A DNA stretch of 64,000 nucleotides from Ignavibacteria bacterium UBA2373. GTDB lineage: Bacteria > Bacteroidota > Ignavibacteria > Kapaibacteriales > UBA961. The position numbers and the translations under genes are program-made. The stretch's first letter is position 1. Each line of letters opens with the position of its first letter. This document shows positions 1 through 7,938 of the stretch, in pieces. The notes below the pieces were generated by a model. It was not told where the DNA came from. It searched no databases and saw nothing but the letters and a program-made list of their open reading frames with translations. The stretch lies in contig DDTD01000046.1 of NCBI GenBank assembly GCA_002344005.1, positions 124,001 through 188,000 of the forward strand. The letters run 5' to 3'.

Positions 1-147
1 TATGTTGATTTATTATACTGTTATTCCCCAAATCTACAAAACTTTGGCTATACATCCAAACTTATGCGAGGGAATCATTTCACTGATAATGCTCGACACT
101 GATGAATGACACAAAAGAGAGATCTCCCAATGTCCGTGCAAAGGAAA

Positions 148-2340
148 TTAAAAATATGTTCTCCAATGCAGACGAATATTGGTGCCGGGTTCCGGAAAAA
201 TTGATTTAATTCTTGAAAGATGATTTCTGTATATGGTGTTGAAAAGATTATCGGCTGTCACAGTAACGGCATTGATAAATGTCCCCACAGAAAATCGAGT
301 TTGTAAATATGCCCCACAAATCGTATATCCATTCGTTATTTCTTCAAAAGTATCGGTTCGTAATTGTGAGGCGGCAGTTTCTACTCGTATTCCTGCATTC
401 CAATTTTCTTTTGTGTATTGTAATTCGACCAATACTTTGAGAGGCGGAATCATAGGAAGCGGTCTTTGCTCATCCATATTATCTCCAACAGTAAAACTGC
501 CTGTTATTTCTGTGGAAAGTCCATAGCCCAAACGTTGCGTAATTTTTGTTTCCACACCCCATATACGTGCGGCTAATGTTGATGTAGAAAATATTGGCAA
601 AAATGTTGCATAATTCGTATCACCTGTATTTCGAGGAGTAATAAACGATGAATAATTCATCAAAAAACCGGTAGCACTCACCGTTGTTGAAGTATCTTTG
701 TAATGTATAAATAGTTCAGAACCGTAACCGAGTTCATTGGGCAAATCAGGGTTTCCTGTTTCGAATGAATAAGCGGCTAAATGAGGACCGAGCGAAAATA
801 ATTCTTCGGCAGTTGGTGGTCTATTGGAGCGAGTAAATGTTCCGCCAAGTGCAATATTGTCCGATAAAGGATGCAGTATAGAAATAGAAGCCGATAAAGA
901 AGCAAAATCTTTTCTTTCGATACGTCCTATACGTGTATCTTTCTCCACATCGGGACTAATAGACAGATAATTAAAACGGAGAGCAGTTTGAAATTCTGTT
1001 TTTCCCCAATGCCATTCTTCAAAAATATATGGCGCATATTCAAGAACTGTATTTGCCGGGGTAAAGACAAATCCGCCATAACTGTAATATTTCAGAGAAA
1101 AATATGCACCGATAGTACCATTGTCGAACAATGGATTACTATGTTGGATAATATCAAAATTTCCGGCATATGTCGTCACAAAAAATTCTGCACCTACAGC
1201 ACCATTCGATTCTTTTTCAGTGTGATGATAAAAAGTACGTGAAAGATTGACACGAATATCATCTGCAAAATCACCGTGAATATGAAAAGCTGTGCGCGTA
1301 TTCACAGTACGTTTCAGCATTTCGATGCGTACACCTTTAGGATGAGCACCTATAAATCCGCCGGGTATTCCATATTGTGTTGTAAACTGTGCGAATGAAG
1401 CTCCGGCATCCGCATCTTCGTCAATATATCCACCGCCGAATGACAAATGCGATGTTGTGATATCGGTATTTGACAAAATACCTGTGGGTGCTGATATATT
1501 CTGCGTTGAACGAAGTCCGCCCATAGTTTTGAATGCAAAGGGTCCGATGGGAATTTCTGCTGAAGCAAGAGCAGAACCTCCTTGCAATACAGATTCATAG
1601 CCGCCGGCTACGGAAAACAAGGCATCATGTAAAAGGATGCGCGGAATGTCATCACGTATGGCATTGACAACGCCTCCCATCCCTGACGGAGAGTACAGCA
1701 AAGTCTTCGGTCCTCTGATAATTTCAATTTGCTCCATCATAGCAGGGTCTATGGCAACGGCGTGGTCGGGAGATGTTGCCGATAAATCCGCAGCGGGTAC
1801 GCCATCTTCATTTATCTGGACGCGATTACCGCTTAGTCCGCGAATAACAGGTCGTGCAGGAGCAGGTCCCATAGAACGCACAGCAAGCCCGGCTTCATTG
1901 CGTAAGGTAGCCGCTAATGTTTGCCCAAGCTCTCTTTGTAATTCATTACCATGGAGAATATGGTCATGTTCCATGAGTTCGGTTAATTTTGACGATGATG
2001 ATGCCCTGTCTGTCACCACAACAGCCGGAGCTTCAATTGGTAATGGACTCAATGTGATGGCAATAGCAGCAGATACTGGCAGAGTAATATCAATATGGTC
2101 GGAACGATAGCCAATAGCTCTGATATCGAGATGATAACTGCCATTTGGAAGATTTTTGATAACAAACTTCCCTTCTTCATTGGCAGAATATGATTTCTGA
2201 AGTCGTTGAATAGTTATAACTGCATAAGGAATACCTTTGTTGGTATGCGCATCAAGGATAGTTCCTTGTACTGTTGTTTCTTGAGCAAATACGGCAGAAG
2301 TGATTGTGAAAAAACACAAACAATAGAAGAAAAAGCGCAT
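148..2340 (-). CDS. TonB-dependent outer-membrane receptor with N-terminal carboxypeptidase-regulatory-like domain
   Basis: A 730-residue outer-membrane receptor that would import a substrate with TonB energy. It has a signal peptide ending near AVFAQ (residues 1-19), then a carboxypeptidase-regulatory-like beta domain (about 20-105), as in SusC/TonB receptors of Bacteroidota. A plug domain follows (about 115-235; PVIRGLSGNRVQINEDG, IEIIRGPKTLLYSPSGMGG), then the beta-barrel, ending in an aromatic residue (RTYF). The C-terminal stretch RNHLSRIKSIFPEPGTNIRL resembles the end of the ZnuD-type (zinc or haem) receptor subfamily, so a metal-related substrate is plausible but not shown. It lies 52 nt downstream of panC on the same strand and may share its transcript. 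Full length for the family. Confidence 0.93.
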   Translation of the reverse strand: MRFFFYCLCFFTITSAVFAQETTVQGTILDAHTNKGIPYAVITIQRLQKSYSANEEGKFVIKNLPNGSYHLDIRAIGYRSDHIDITLPVSAAIAITLSPLPIEAPAVVVTDRASSSSKLTELMEHDHILHGNELQRELGQTLAATLRNEAGLAVRSMGPAPARPVIRGLSGNRVQINEDGVPAADLSATSPDHAVAIDPAMMEQIEIIRGPKTLLYSPSGMGGVVNAIRDDIPRILLHDALFSVAGGYESVLQGGSALASAEIPIGPFAFKTMGGLRSTQNISAPTGILSNTDITTSHLSFGGGYIDEDADAGASFAQFTTQYGIPGGFIGAHPKGVRIEMLKRTVNTRTAFHIHGDFADDIRVNLSRTFYHHTEKESNGAVGAEFFVTTYAGNFDIIQHSNPLFDNGTIGAYFSLKYYSYGGFVFTPANTVLEYAPYIFEEWHWGKTEFQTALRFNYLSISPDVEKDTRIGRIERKDFASLSASISILHPLSDNIALGGTFTRSNRPPTAEELFSLGPHLAAYSFETGNPDLPNELGYGSELFIHYKDTSTTVSATGFLMNYSSFITPRNTGDTNYATFLPIFSTSTLAARIWGVETKITQRLGYGLSTEITGSFTVGDNMDEQRPLPMIPPLKVLVELQYTKENWNAGIRVETAASQLRTDTFEEITNGYTICGAYLQTRFSVGTFINAVTVTADNLFNTIYRNHLSRIKSIFPEPGTNIRLHWRTYF

Positions 2341-2392
2341 AAAGTAAAATTACAAACCAAGAATCATTCACACAGACGCAAACAAACGTATT

Positions 2393-3250
2393 TTATGGAT
2401 GCCAGACGAAATTATCAATAAGGCGTGTGGTGCCAAGGCGTATTGCCACAAGAAAGACAATGCTGTTATCATCAGAAAAATCAAGGGTTTCCATAAGAGT
2501 ATCGGCATGCACTGCTTGTGCATATTCAATATGAACATGGGGGATTGTCATAAGAATTTTCTGCATGATTGCTTGCAAACTATGAGCGTTTTTTTCTCCT
2601 TGTTGTCTGGCATCAACGGCTGCTGTCAGGGCTTTGTAAATCAATGATGCATTTTCACGATCATGTTCCGAAAGATAGACATTTCTTGAACTTCGAGCTA
2701 AACCATTGAGTTCCCTTTCTGTGGGTGCAATGATGATACGAATATCGAAGTCAAGATCTTTGACTAAGCGTTTAATGACTAAAGTTTGTTGATAATCTTT
2801 TTGACCGAATACGGCAATATGAGGCTTTACGGCATTGAAGAGTTTAGCAACAACGGTCACGACACCATTAAAATGCCCGGGACGAGATACACCGTCAAAT
2901 ACTTGGGATTCTTTACCTGCCAAAACCATGGATGAATATCCGTTTGGGTACATTTCTTCAACCGTGGGAGCATACATAATAGCAGCACCTGCCTCTTCCG
3001 CAACATGACAATCTCTTTCAAAATCACGAGGATAACGAGAAAAATCCTCATTGGGTCCAAATTGCGTAGGATTAACGAATACCGACACAATGGTAATATC
3101 CGCTTCAAGGCATGAATGTCTGATAAGAGCAGCGTGTCCTTCATGGAGATACCCCATAGTGGGCACAAAGCCAATAGTTTTTCCTTTTGCACGCAGAACT
3201 GAGGAATAATTCTGCATTTCCTCAACGGATGTGATAATCTGTAATGGCAT
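2393..3250 (-). CDS. panC: pantothenate synthetase
   Basis: Pantoate-beta-alanine ligase, the last step of pantothenate (vitamin B5, CoA precursor) synthesis: ATP, pantoate and beta-alanine give pantothenate. At 285 residues it is the standard length. Visible motifs are PTMGYLHEGH (HIGH-like nucleotide-binding site, residues 30-39), FVNPTQFGPNEDFSRYPR, FGQKDYQQ and the KMSKS-like LARSSRN. The start ATG is followed directly by a typical N-terminus. No panB or panD is nearby; the gene precedes the TonB receptor on the minus strand. Cytoplasmic. Confidence 0.97.
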   Translation of the reverse strand: MPLQIITSVEEMQNYSSVLRAKGKTIGFVPTMGYLHEGHAALIRHSCLEADITIVSVFVNPTQFGPNEDFSRYPRDFERDCHVAEEAGAAIMYAPTVEEMYPNGYSSMVLAGKESQVFDGVSRPGHFNGVVTVVAKLFNAVKPHIAVFGQKDYQQTLVIKRLVKDLDFDIRIIIAPTERELNGLARSSRNVYLSEHDRENASLIYKALTAAVDARQQGEKNAHSLQAIMQKILMTIPHVHIEYAQAVHADTLMETLDFSDDNSIVFLVAIRLGTTRLIDNFVWHP

Positions 3251-3433
3251 TGTTTTTTGATTAACAGTAAAGATAAGCAGCGAAAATAGTCATTTATAGC
3301 GACTGAGCGTTTTTAATCTTCGATTTGATTACGATAAAACGGAGAGGGTTATATGGCGGTTAGGGTAAAAAGTGATTATATCAGCACAACAATTCGACAG
3401 AGGACAAGGAAATACAATCGAAGAGATAGGCAT

Positions 3434-3468
3434 AAAAAAAGTCCTTAACTTTAGAGAGTTAAGGACTT
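3434..3468 (-). terminator. rho-independent terminator after tRNA-Thr
   Basis: An 11-bp perfect stem (3440-3450 paired with 3457-3467) with a 6-nt loop. Read on the minus strand it is followed by seven T. It sits 8 nt downstream of the tRNA-Thr 3' end, so it closes that transcript. Confidence 0.9.
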
Positions 3469-3475
3469 ATGAACG

Positions 3476-3547
3476 AGCCAGCTATCGGATTTGAACCCAT
3501 GACCTGCTGATTACAAATCAGCTGCTCTACCCCTGAGCTAAGCTGGC
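3476..3547 (-). tRNA. tRNA-Thr (anticodon TGT)
   Basis: A 72-nt cloverleaf on the minus strand. The acceptor stem GCCAGCT pairs perfectly with AGCTGGC, with discriminator base T. The D-arm begins GCTCAGGGGTAGAGC. The anticodon stem-loop CTGATTTGTAATCAG has TGT in the anticodon position. The T-arm contains GGTTCAAATCC. The 3' CCA is not encoded. A Bacteroidota-type promoter (3568-3597) and a terminator (3434-3468) make it a single-gene unit. Confidence 0.96.
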
Positions 3548-3567
3548 AAGCGCGCCAAAAGCGTCCG

Positions 3568-3597
3568 CAAAATTAAGAACTTTTTTAGAAATGACAA
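3568..3597 (-). promoter_or_regulatory. Bacteroidota-type promoter for tRNA-Thr
   Basis: On the minus strand, TTG (3595-3597), a 19-nt spacer and TAATTTTG (3568-3575). This matches the -33 TTG / -7 TAnnTTTG consensus exactly. It lies about 20 nt upstream of the tRNA 5' end. Confidence 0.8.
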
Positions 3598-3657
3598 AAT
3601 CTGTTGCAACTTTTTTAGGAGTTTCAATAAAATATTAAGAAATTTTTGCCCAAAGTG

Positions 3658-3688
3658 TTCCTTTTTTTGCGCAATCCTTCTATATTTG
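3658..3688 (+). promoter_or_regulatory. candidate promoter of the MerR gene
   Basis: TATATTTG (3681-3688) is a perfect -7 element. The -33 element at spacing 20 is TTC (3658-3660), not TTG. It lies 50 nt upstream of the MerR-type start codon. Weaker than the other promoters listed. Confidence 0.5.
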
Positions 3689-3737
3689 CGTTTATGGCAA
3701 AGCATTGTGTGTCAACAAAGTTATAATTAGGTGGTAA

Positions 3738-4181
3738 ATGTTCGAGCCGACGAAAAAGTATTTTTCCATTAGTGAGGTCGGAAAACTCATTGACGAACAG
3801 CAACATGTTCTGCGATACTGGGAGCGTGAGTTTGGTGAGTTACGTCCCAAAAAGAATAGTGCCGGCAATAGGATTTACACTCAAAAAGATCTTGATTTAT
3901 TGAAAGTTATCAAGATTATGCTGCGCAAAAAACGATTATCGGTCATTGATGCAAAGCTACAGTTAAAATCAACGGATATCAACGAGTTTCTTGCTCAAAA
4001 CCCTTTTGATTTTATGACGGCGGCATCCGATACACAAGAAGAAACTCAAGCAAACACAGACACTCATGGTTCTGCCCACGATGGTACAAACAACGACGAT
4101 TCGGTCAGAATACCTCGTGCAGAATTCAAGGCTATCTATGCAATGCTTAAAGACATTGAACAATTATTACGAACTGTATAA
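3738..4181 (+). CDS. MerR-family transcriptional regulator
   Basis: A 147-residue DNA-binding protein. Residues 8-75 form a MerR-type winged helix (YFSISEVGKLIDEQQHVLRY, then WEREFGELRP, NRIYTQKDLDLLKVI). The C-terminal part is short, acidic and Thr/Asp-rich, ending in a short helix (FKAIYAMLKDIEQLL). There is no cysteine-containing metal site or drug-binding domain. This matches the small MerR proteins common in Bacteroidota whose ligand is unknown. Start chosen at ATG 3738, preceded by AGGTGG. The WD40 gene starts 32 nt downstream, so the regulator may be cotranscribed with the WD40/OmpA pair. Confidence 0.88.
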   Translation: MFEPTKKYFSISEVGKLIDEQQHVLRYWEREFGELRPKKNSAGNRIYTQKDLDLLKVIKIMLRKKRLSVIDAKLQLKSTDINEFLAQNPFDFMTAASDTQEETQANTDTHGSAHDGTNNDDSVRIPRAEFKAIYAMLKDIEQLLRTV

Positions 4182-4213
4182 TTCAATTACATTTACTCAT
4201 TAAAGGGTTCTCT

Positions 4214-5212
4214 ATGGTGAAATCATTACGAGCGTTCATCTCCGCTGTTCCCTTGTTCTTTTTAGTTGTTATGCCCACACTGGCACAGCAGAGAACATAC
4301 AGCATTGAGACAGTAGGAAAGCATGATGATGAAGTGTTAGGCGTATTCGTTAACGAAGCCGATACACGATTTGCAACATGCAGTGTTGATGAAACAATTA
4401 AAATTTGGAGCTTGCCTGATGGTAAAGAACTCCGTACCCTCAAAGGGCATCTTGGTCAAGTAAACAATCTGTCATTCTCAGGTAATGACAAAATGCTTGC
4501 GAGCGGAAGCAGTGATCGCACCGTTCGTATATGGGACGTAGAATCCGGTAAACAGATTAACGTTCTCAAAGGTCATACTGCCGAAGTAATCGGGGTATAT
4601 TTCAGCCAAGATGATACCAGTGGATATTTAGCAAGCACAAGTTTTGACAGAACTGTCAAGTTGTGGGATGTCAAAAATGGTGTAGAAGTGAAAACTTTAC
4701 GCGGACATTCCTTACAAACAAATAATGTCGCATACAGCTATGACGGAAAATTTCTTGCCAGTTGCAGTGATGACAGAACAATCAAAATATGGTCAACTGA
4801 CCCTAATTCTCGTGAGCCAATCATGAGTCTGGAAGGGCACAATGCTTCAGTATTAACCGTTCTGTTTAGTATGGATTCCAAAAATCTCTTTTCTGCCGAT
4901 CAAGAGGGAATCATCAAAGTGTGGAGCATGCCGTCAGGTGAATTAGTTCGCACCATCGTTGCCCACAGCGATTTGATTCAAGATGTATCCATAGCATCCG
5001 ACAACAAAACATTAGTAAGCGGTAGCTTGGATAAATCCGTGAAAATGTGGGATATTTCAACAGGTGAGAATATTATGAAAATGGACATTGGAACTGAAGT
5101 ATGGAGCGTGGATTTAGTCAGCGATGCCTCCACTATTGTTATCGGTTGTGCCGATGGTAGCGTTCGTTTGCTCAAACAAACTAATACTACAATAAAGAAA
5201 GGCGGTAAATAA
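4214..5212 (+). CDS. secreted seven-bladed WD40 beta-propeller protein
   Basis: A 332-residue exported protein. The signal peptide ends near PTLAQQ (residue 25). Seven WD40 repeats fill the rest, with GH at the start of blades 2-5 and SSDRTVRIWD, SFDRTVKLWD, SDDRTIKIWS and SLDKSVKMWD at the blade ends. A complete seven-bladed propeller and a scaffold role are expected. It stops 2 nt before the next gene, which has the carboxypeptidase-regulatory and OmpA-like domains. Together the two genes carry the propeller-CRD-OmpA order of the T9SS accessory lipoprotein PorE, split in two (inference). A plain periplasmic WD40 scaffold is the alternative. Confidence 0.9.
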   Translation: MVKSLRAFISAVPLFFLVVMPTLAQQRTYSIETVGKHDDEVLGVFVNEADTRFATCSVDETIKIWSLPDGKELRTLKGHLGQVNNLSFSGNDKMLASGSSDRTVRIWDVESGKQINVLKGHTAEVIGVYFSQDDTSGYLASTSFDRTVKLWDVKNGVEVKTLRGHSLQTNNVAYSYDGKFLASCSDDRTIKIWSTDPNSREPIMSLEGHNASVLTVLFSMDSKNLFSADQEGIIKVWSMPSGELVRTIVAHSDLIQDVSIASDNKTLVSGSLDKSVKMWDISTGENIMKMDIGTEVWSVDLVSDASTIVIGCADGSVRLLKQTNTTIKKGGK

Positions 5213-5214
5213 AC

Positions 5215-5922
5215 ATGAAAAAAATTCTTACTTTAGTGTTGACCTTATCTTCATTGTTTTTTTCACACTCCTTATTTGCACAAATTAACGTTGTGGTAAG
5301 TGTGACAGGCACTGTATTAAAAGCGAATGATCGTAACCCTGCAAGTGTGAATATTACTTTTTATGATTCCAATAATAAGCGCGTAGGATCAAGCAGAAGC
5401 AATGCCAAAGATGGCTATTATCTTGTAACCGGATTGAAGCCCGGTGAAACCTATAAAGTAAAAATCGAACATCCCGATTTTTTCCAAGAAGAAGTAACAG
5501 TATCAACCCCAAGAACTTCAAAATACTCCGAATTATCGCGTGACTTTTTGGTGAAACCTTTAATTTCCGGTATTCGCTTACCTTTACCTGTCACGCCTTT
5601 TGAACTCAATAAATCGAAGTTGCGTGTCGGTTCTGAGGAATTTCTTGCCGAAACTGTAGAAGCTTTACTTATGAACCCTTCTGTCAAAGTACAGATTTCT
5701 TCTTACCCCGATGAAATGGAAAGCAAAGAGGCAAATATTAAATTGACACGTGAACGCTGCGAAACATTAAAAGCATTTTTTGTTGCAAAAGGTGTAAGTG
5801 CAGATAGAATTTCTATAGTTCCATCTGAAAATGCAGATCCAATTAATCCTCCACCGATGAAAAAAGCGGCAAAAGGTAAACGATATATCGGCTCAACTTA
5901 TATTGTGGTAACAAAAATCTAA
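5215..5922 (+). CDS. carboxypeptidase-regulatory-like / OmpA-like peptidoglycan-binding protein
   Basis: A 235-residue exported protein. The signal peptide ends near SLFAQ (residue 23). A beta-sandwich carboxypeptidase-regulatory domain (about 27-105: VTGTVLKANDRNPASVNITF, DGYYLVTGLKPGETY) is followed by an OmpA C-terminal-like domain (about 125-235: FELNKSKLRVGSEEFL, VQISSYPD, LTRERCETLKAFFVAKGV). The Asp in SYPD and the Arg in TRER sit where OmpA residues contact diaminopimelate, so peptidoglycan binding is likely. Only 2 nt separate it from the WD40 gene, and a terminator follows. It could act as the cell-wall anchor for the WD40 partner. Confidence 0.85.
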   Translation: MKKILTLVLTLSSLFFSHSLFAQINVVVSVTGTVLKANDRNPASVNITFYDSNNKRVGSSRSNAKDGYYLVTGLKPGETYKVKIEHPDFFQEEVTVSTPRTSKYSELSRDFLVKPLISGIRLPLPVTPFELNKSKLRVGSEEFLAETVEALLMNPSVKVQISSYPDEMESKEANIKLTRERCETLKAFFVAKGVSADRISIVPSENADPINPPPMKKAAKGKRYIGSTYIVVTKI

Positions 5923-5952
5923 TATTGCACCTTATCGGATTATTTCTTTCCA

Positions 5953-5986
5953 AAGACTGCTCAGAGTAATGGGCAGTCTTTTTTTT
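5953..5986 (+). terminator. terminator of the WD40/OmpA operon
   Basis: A 10-bp stem (AAGACTGCTC region paired with GGGCAGTCTT) with an 8-nt loop, then a T-tract of eight on the plus strand, 30 nt after the OmpA-like stop codon. Confidence 0.85.
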
Positions 5987-6010
5987 ATGGACAAATGAGT
6001 GATATCTTTA

Positions 6011-7933
6011 TCATACGACAGGTAATTCAACAATAAACGTAGTACCGCTCCCTTTACCTTTACTTTCTGCCCATATTTTTCCATTATGTAACTCAACAAT
6101 ATGCTTGACAATATGTAAGCCCAACCCCGTAGAATGTTCTCCCCCCGTAGGTAATGATGAAAGTTTTTGAAATTGGCCGAATAATTTATCTACATCATCA
6201 TCAGATAGACCTTGACCTTGATCATGAATGCTTACACGAAGAGTATTATCTATACGCTCAGAAAGTACTGTAATAAATGTATGATTATATGAATATTTAG
6301 AAGCATTACTCAAAATATTTTCAAAGACTTGAAATAATCTTTTTTCATCACCTTGTACATGGTCATCATTACATACCGACAGAGAAACGATTTGTTCTTT
6401 GCGCATGAATAATGGCTCACATTGTTTATGAACAGCACGAAGTATTTCTCCAACGCTGCAAATATCCTTCTTAATTTCAATACTCCCCAATGCTGCGGCT
6501 GATGACTCAAGTAAATCTTTGATTAACTCACTCATTCTTCGAGCTGATTCTTCGATTACTTCCAGCCATTCAAGAACAGAATCCTGATTGCTACTATCTT
6601 CACGAATAATACCCGTTGCACCAAGAATATTTCCTAAAGGATTTTTTAAGTCATGCGCTGCTATTCCCAATAATTTTGTTTTAAAAATATTTGCCTGTTC
6701 TAATGCATTATTTCGTTCAAGAAGTAAATTCCTTTCTCGCTCCTTGAAAGCATATTCACGCTCGCGAATAAATCGCTCAGATTCTCTTCTTACATCTTCA
6801 TTTTGAATATCATACTTAATCTCGAAGTATTTTTCTAAATGAAAAGCATAGTTTTCCCATTTATGAATATGTTTATATAAAGCAGCTAAATCCTTATGAC
6901 ACTCATACTGCTCTTTTTTTATTCCTATTTCTTCAAACAAATGTATAGCTTTTGTTAAGTACTGTTCTGCAAGTACAGGGTTATACACAGGATATATAGG
7001 TTTTGACAGCAAAAATCCTAAACAAGCAATATTAAACGCAATTCCGGCAACCTCCCCTATGGTTTCAGACATGGATTGTGCTTTTTTATGACATTGGAAT
7101 GCCATCTGATAATCTTCAAGTAAGGTATAAGTTAAGCCCATATTTCCCAATATTGTTGAAATATCATGCTTATGTCCACTTATTTCCGCAAGTGCTAATG
7201 CTTTTTCATAATACTGCAATGCCTCTTTGCCTTTTTTTCGGTTCATATATACATTGCCGATATTTGTGTACACTAACGATGGAAGTTGTTTGTCAGATAT
7301 ATCATCCAGCATTGATTGTGCTTTTTCCAAATATGTCAAAGAATTATCATAATCTTCCATGTTAAAATAAATATTACCGATATTGGCTATTTCTCTGGCA
7401 ATATCTTCTACTATTCCCAACTCTTCGTGTATAGCCAATGCTTGTTTGTGACAAGATATGGCTTGTGAAAAATCAGACAAATAAGTATAGCAATTTCCGA
7501 TATTTCCAAGAACTTTTGCATATTCATTTCTTCGTGATAATTCATCAAAATACGGCAATGCTTGAGTATAATACTCTAATGCAAGTTTATATTCACTTAC
7601 TATCAAATAAGCAGTCCCTATGCTGCCAAGTGCTTTGCCATACAACCATTTCAGACGATGTCCTTGCGATAGTGTCTGAGCTTTTTTGTAATATTCTACT
7701 GATGAAGAGATGTCGCCATAACGGTATGAGATATGTCCACGCAATATTAAGCACTGCGCATGATAGAATATCCCATTTCTCTCTATATCAGGAGAATAAT
7801 ATTCTTCAGTTTGTTCAATACTGTAAACATAACGTTCTATGATAAACAGTATTTCTTTAATTTCTTCATACTTATTCTGTGAGAATAAATGCTGTGCATC
7901 AGCCAACATCCGGTAACATTTTTCTAAATTCAT
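6011..7933 (-). CDS. TPR-repeat sensor histidine kinase
   Basis: A 640-residue kinase. Residues 1 to about 375 are tandem tetratricopeptide repeats (recurring GNIG, ALEYYTQALPYF, YEKALALAE). A charged coiled coil follows (about 385-420). Then comes the HisKA dimerisation domain with phospho-acceptor His427 in AAHDLKNPLG, and a HATPase domain with N-box NILSNASKYS, G1 HDQGQGLSDDDVDKLF and G2 STGLGLHIVKHIVELHNG. No signal peptide or membrane segment is seen, so it is a cytoplasmic sensor. No response regulator is adjacent. It starts only 5 nt after the upstream phosphatase on the same strand, so the two are probably cotranscribed. The input signal is unknown. Confidence 0.93.
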   Translation of the reverse strand: MNLEKCYRMLADAQHLFSQNKYEEIKEILFIIERYVYSIEQTEEYYSPDIERNGIFYHAQCLILRGHISYRYGDISSSVEYYKKAQTLSQGHRLKWLYGKALGSIGTAYLIVSEYKLALEYYTQALPYFDELSRRNEYAKVLGNIGNCYTYLSDFSQAISCHKQALAIHEELGIVEDIAREIANIGNIYFNMEDYDNSLTYLEKAQSMLDDISDKQLPSLVYTNIGNVYMNRKKGKEALQYYEKALALAEISGHKHDISTILGNMGLTYTLLEDYQMAFQCHKKAQSMSETIGEVAGIAFNIACLGFLLSKPIYPVYNPVLAEQYLTKAIHLFEEIGIKKEQYECHKDLAALYKHIHKWENYAFHLEKYFEIKYDIQNEDVRRESERFIREREYAFKERERNLLLERNNALEQANIFKTKLLGIAAHDLKNPLGNILGATGIIREDSSNQDSVLEWLEVIEESARRMSELIKDLLESSAAALGSIEIKKDICSVGEILRAVHKQCEPLFMRKEQIVSLSVCNDDHVQGDEKRLFQVFENILSNASKYSYNHTFITVLSERIDNTLRVSIHDQGQGLSDDDVDKLFGQFQKLSSLPTGGEHSTGLGLHIVKHIVELHNGKIWAESKGKGSGTTFIVELPVV

Positions 7934-7938
7934 TTTTT

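Noticed and set aside
1637..2110. 157-codon plus-strand frame inside the TonB receptor
   Set aside because: It is antisense to a well-supported receptor plug domain and has no family features.
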